Under the pieces are notes generated by a model. It was not told where the DNA came from and made no database searches. It saw nothing but the letters and a program-made list of their open reading frames with translations. Shown in pieces: positions 23,629 to 25,477 of a stretch of 25,477 nt of DNA. Origin of the DNA: Deltaproteobacteria bacterium (GTDB lineage Bacteria; Desulfobacterota; Syntrophia; Syntrophales; UBA2192); the NCBI GenBank assembly GCA_026388445.1, contig JAPLJU010000068.1, positions 1 through 25,477 of the forward strand, in the 5' to 3' direction. Each line of letters begins with the position of its first letter. The stretch's first letter is position 1. Both the position numbers and the translations under genes were made by a program.

Positions 23629-25476
23629 TTAAGTCGCTTCACCCCCGGGGACCCACTTGCTGATCACCTGGAGAATATCTTCCTTGCGTATCGGCTTCGA
23701 AATATAATCATCCATGCCGGCTTCCATGCACTTGTCCCGATCCCCCGTCAGGGTGTGGGCGGTCATCGCGATGATCGGAAGGTGTTGACCGCTTTCTTTC
23801 TCCCGCTGGCGGATGATCGCCGAGGCTTCATAACCGTCCATTTCGGGCATCTGGCAGTCCATGAAAACGAGGTCATATCCGTTTTTTTCGATCATCCTGA
23901 CGGCGTCCCGACCGTTACCGGCCAGATCCGCGCGGCAGCCGAGCTTTTCGAGCATCCTCAGAGCCAGCTTCTGATTGAGAAGATTATCTTCAACGATGAG
24001 GACATGGGCTCTCGCTGTTCCGGACTCCATGGCTGTCGATGGGGACTGCGATGCGCGGGCCTCAGCAAGGGTATGACGGGTGATGAGCGGTGTCGTTACA
24101 CCCTGAAGCTTGGATCCCCACGCCGTCGCCAGGGCCTCCATGAGCGTGGCCGGATGGATCGGTCTCACCAGGTAGGCCGTGAAGCCCGCATCCGATAAAC
24201 GCCTGGCGTCGCCCCGCTTGCCGACGGCGGCAATCACGATGAGAATTGTATCCCTCAGTTGCGGATCCGATTTGATCCGTCGGCCGATGGATGCCGTATG
24301 GTCATCCTCAAGATTCGAATCGATGATGGCCATCTGGTAGGGCTGTCCCGATGCGCAGGCGTTGCGCATGGAAGCGATGGCCTCCTCCGACGTCGGTACG
24401 GCGTCGCCTTTCATGCCCCAATTCGATGTGAGGTCGAGAAGCGTCTGCCGGTTGATTTTGTTTCGATCCACCATCAGCACGCGCACACCCTCGAGACTGG
24501 CCGCCGGGATGGCCAGTGTCTGCGGAGCCCTGTCCAAGCCCAGCCGGATGGTGAACCAGAAGGTCGAGCCCCGGCCCAGCGTGCTGCTGACGCCGATGGT
24601 CCCCCCCATGAATTCCACGATCTGCTTTGATATGGCCAATCCCAGCCCCGTTCCGCCGTAACGACGCGTCATGGACGCATCGGCCTGGGTGAATTTCTCG
24701 AAGATGAACTCGAGCTTCTCCTCGGAAATGCCGATACCGTTGTCCTCCACGGCGAATCTGAACTCAGCCTGCCCATCGGCCAGCGGCTGCCATCCCACGT
24801 GGATGAGCACAAAGCCCTGCTGCGTGAATTTGAGCGCGTTGCCCGCAAGGTTGATGAGCACCTGCCGAATCCGGCCGGGATCTCCAATGACCCGCCGCGG
24901 GGCATCCTGCGCGTATTGAACGCTGAGTTCGAGCCCCTTCTCGCGCGCCTTGAGGGACAGCAGTTCGGCAACACCCTCGACGGTTGTCCTCAGATCAAAG
25001 GGGATCTGCTCAAGGGCCATTTTTTTCGCTTCCAGCTTCGAGAAGTCCAGGATGTCATTGATCAGTTTGAGGAGGATCTCCGCCGAATCGCGAACGGCCT
25101 CTGCATACTCCCGCTGCTCCGGCGAGAGCTCCGTATCGAGAAGGAGATTGGAAAAACCGATCACGCCGTTGATCGGCGTGCGGATCTCATGACTCATGTT
25201 GGCGAGGAACTGGGATTTCGTGCAGTTGGCGACTTCAGCGGCCAGGGCCATGATATTGGCCCGCTCAATGGCCTCTTCAAGCTGTTTGTTGGTGGCCTCC
25301 AGTTCAACATTGATAGCTTCCGCTTCTTCCTTCGCCTTCTGCAAACGCTCCTCCGAGGCCTTGCGATCGGAGATATCAATCAGAATGCCCCGGACGCCGA
25401 GGATCTTTCCGCCGAGCTGGACAGGTCCCACGTGAATCAGGGCGGGGAAGGTTCCCCCGTCCTTCCTCAGGGCAGT
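23629..25476 (-). CDS. Hybrid sensor histidine kinase, N-terminal part off the right edge
   Basis: At least 615 residues, open to the window edge. Order from the edge: end of a PAS/PAC domain (GGKILGVRGILIDISDRK), coiled-coil linker, HisKA with FLANMSHEIRTPINGVIGF, HATPase with NLAGNALKFT, DNGIGIS and GGTGLGLAISKQIVEFMGG, then two receivers. The first receiver is degenerate: the acceptor Asp is in AIIDSNLE without the usual MP, and the conserved Lys is Arg (YLVRPIHP). The second is canonical (VEDN, FMDCQMPEMDG, ISKPI). This is the layout of BarA/TorS-like kinases that work with an HPt, and an HPt gene follows directly. It is the first gene of the operon seen here; its promoter and sensor part are outside. 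Confidence 0.85.
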   Translation of the reverse strand, partial: TALRKDGGTFPALIHVGPVQLGGKILGVRGILIDISDRKASEERLQKAKEEAEAINVELEATNKQLEEAIERANIMALAAEVANCTKSQFLANMSHEIRTPINGVIGFSNLLLDTELSPEQREYAEAVRDSAEILLKLINDILDFSKLEAKKMALEQIPFDLRTTVEGVAELLSLKAREKGLELSVQYAQDAPRRVIGDPGRIRQVLINLAGNALKFTQQGFVLIHVGWQPLADGQAEFRFAVEDNGIGISEEKLEFIFEKFTQADASMTRRYGGTGLGLAISKQIVEFMGGTIGVSSTLGRGSTFWFTIRLGLDRAPQTLAIPAASLEGVRVLMVDRNKINRQTLLDLTSNWGMKGDAVPTSEEAIASMRNACASGQPYQMAIIDSNLEDDHTASIGRRIKSDPQLRDTILIVIAAVGKRGDARRLSDAGFTAYLVRPIHPATLMEALATAWGSKLQGVTTPLITRHTLAEARASQSPSTAMESGTARAHVLIVEDNLLNQKLALRMLEKLGCRADLAGNGRDAVRMIEKNGYDLVFMDCQMPEMDGYEASAIIRQREKESGQHLPIIAMTAHTLTGDRDKCMEAGMDDYISKPIRKEDILQVISKWVPGGEAT

Positions 25477-25477
25477 G

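Overview
The window looks like one stretch of a Gram-negative, probably anaerobic bacterial chromosome, most like Desulfobacterota (old Deltaproteobacteria, Syntrophus-like). This is an inference from gene content: an MCE/Mla-type lipid transport operon, a citramalate synthase next to leuCDB homologues, an AmmeMemoRadiSam radical-SAM enzyme, a probable selenoprotein, and a long two-component/partner-switching operon. No rRNA, tRNA, CRISPR array or transposase gene was seen. Nearly all genes lie on the minus strand; only the phosphoribosyltransferase tail at the left edge and a DUF2845 gene near 12 kb are on plus.

Layout from left to right. 1-181: tail of a phosphoribosyltransferase gene. 349-1607: radical-SAM enzyme AmrS and a small membrane protein. 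1747-2340: an OsmC-family gene read through an in-frame TGA at the catalytic cysteine position, with a SECIS-like hairpin, a promoter and a terminator. 2386-3282: a PfkB-family sugar kinase. 3430-6913: a four-gene MCE operon (permease, a degenerate ABC ATPase lacking every catalytic motif, MCE protein, TPR lipoprotein) with its promoter. 6940-11791: a branched-chain amino acid operon read cimA-leuC-leuD-leuB, with a sigma70-type promoter, a 22-residue leader peptide containing ten isoleucines, an antiterminator/terminator pair, and a closing terminator. In this operon leuC carries an internal deletion with a frameshift, and a 121-bp inverted-repeat element sits between leuC and leuD. 11923-12279: DUF2845 secreted protein. 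12300-17534: a YbhGFSR-like ABC exporter (membrane-fusion protein, two ATPases, two ABC-2 permeases) followed by an in-frame CFI-box domain without a start codon. 17722-25476: a signalling operon read hybrid kinase - HPt - REC/GGDEF - REC/PAS/kinase/REC - REC/PP2C phosphatase - RsbW-like kinase - two STAS proteins.

How the parts work together. The cimA operon should make 2-oxobutanoate for isoleucine from pyruvate and acetyl-CoA, and its leader peptide is rich in isoleucine and has no leucine, so the regulation agrees with the citramalate route. The MCE operon should move lipids between membranes, but its ATPase subunit appears unable to hydrolyse ATP. The signalling operon joins phosphorelay parts, c-di-GMP synthesis and a phosphatase/kinase/antagonist switch in one transcription unit; its final target is not in the window.

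The most notable observations are the isoleucine attenuator, the probable Sec-containing OsmC protein, the pseudo-ATPase in the MCE operon, and the broken leuC with a neighbouring repeat element.
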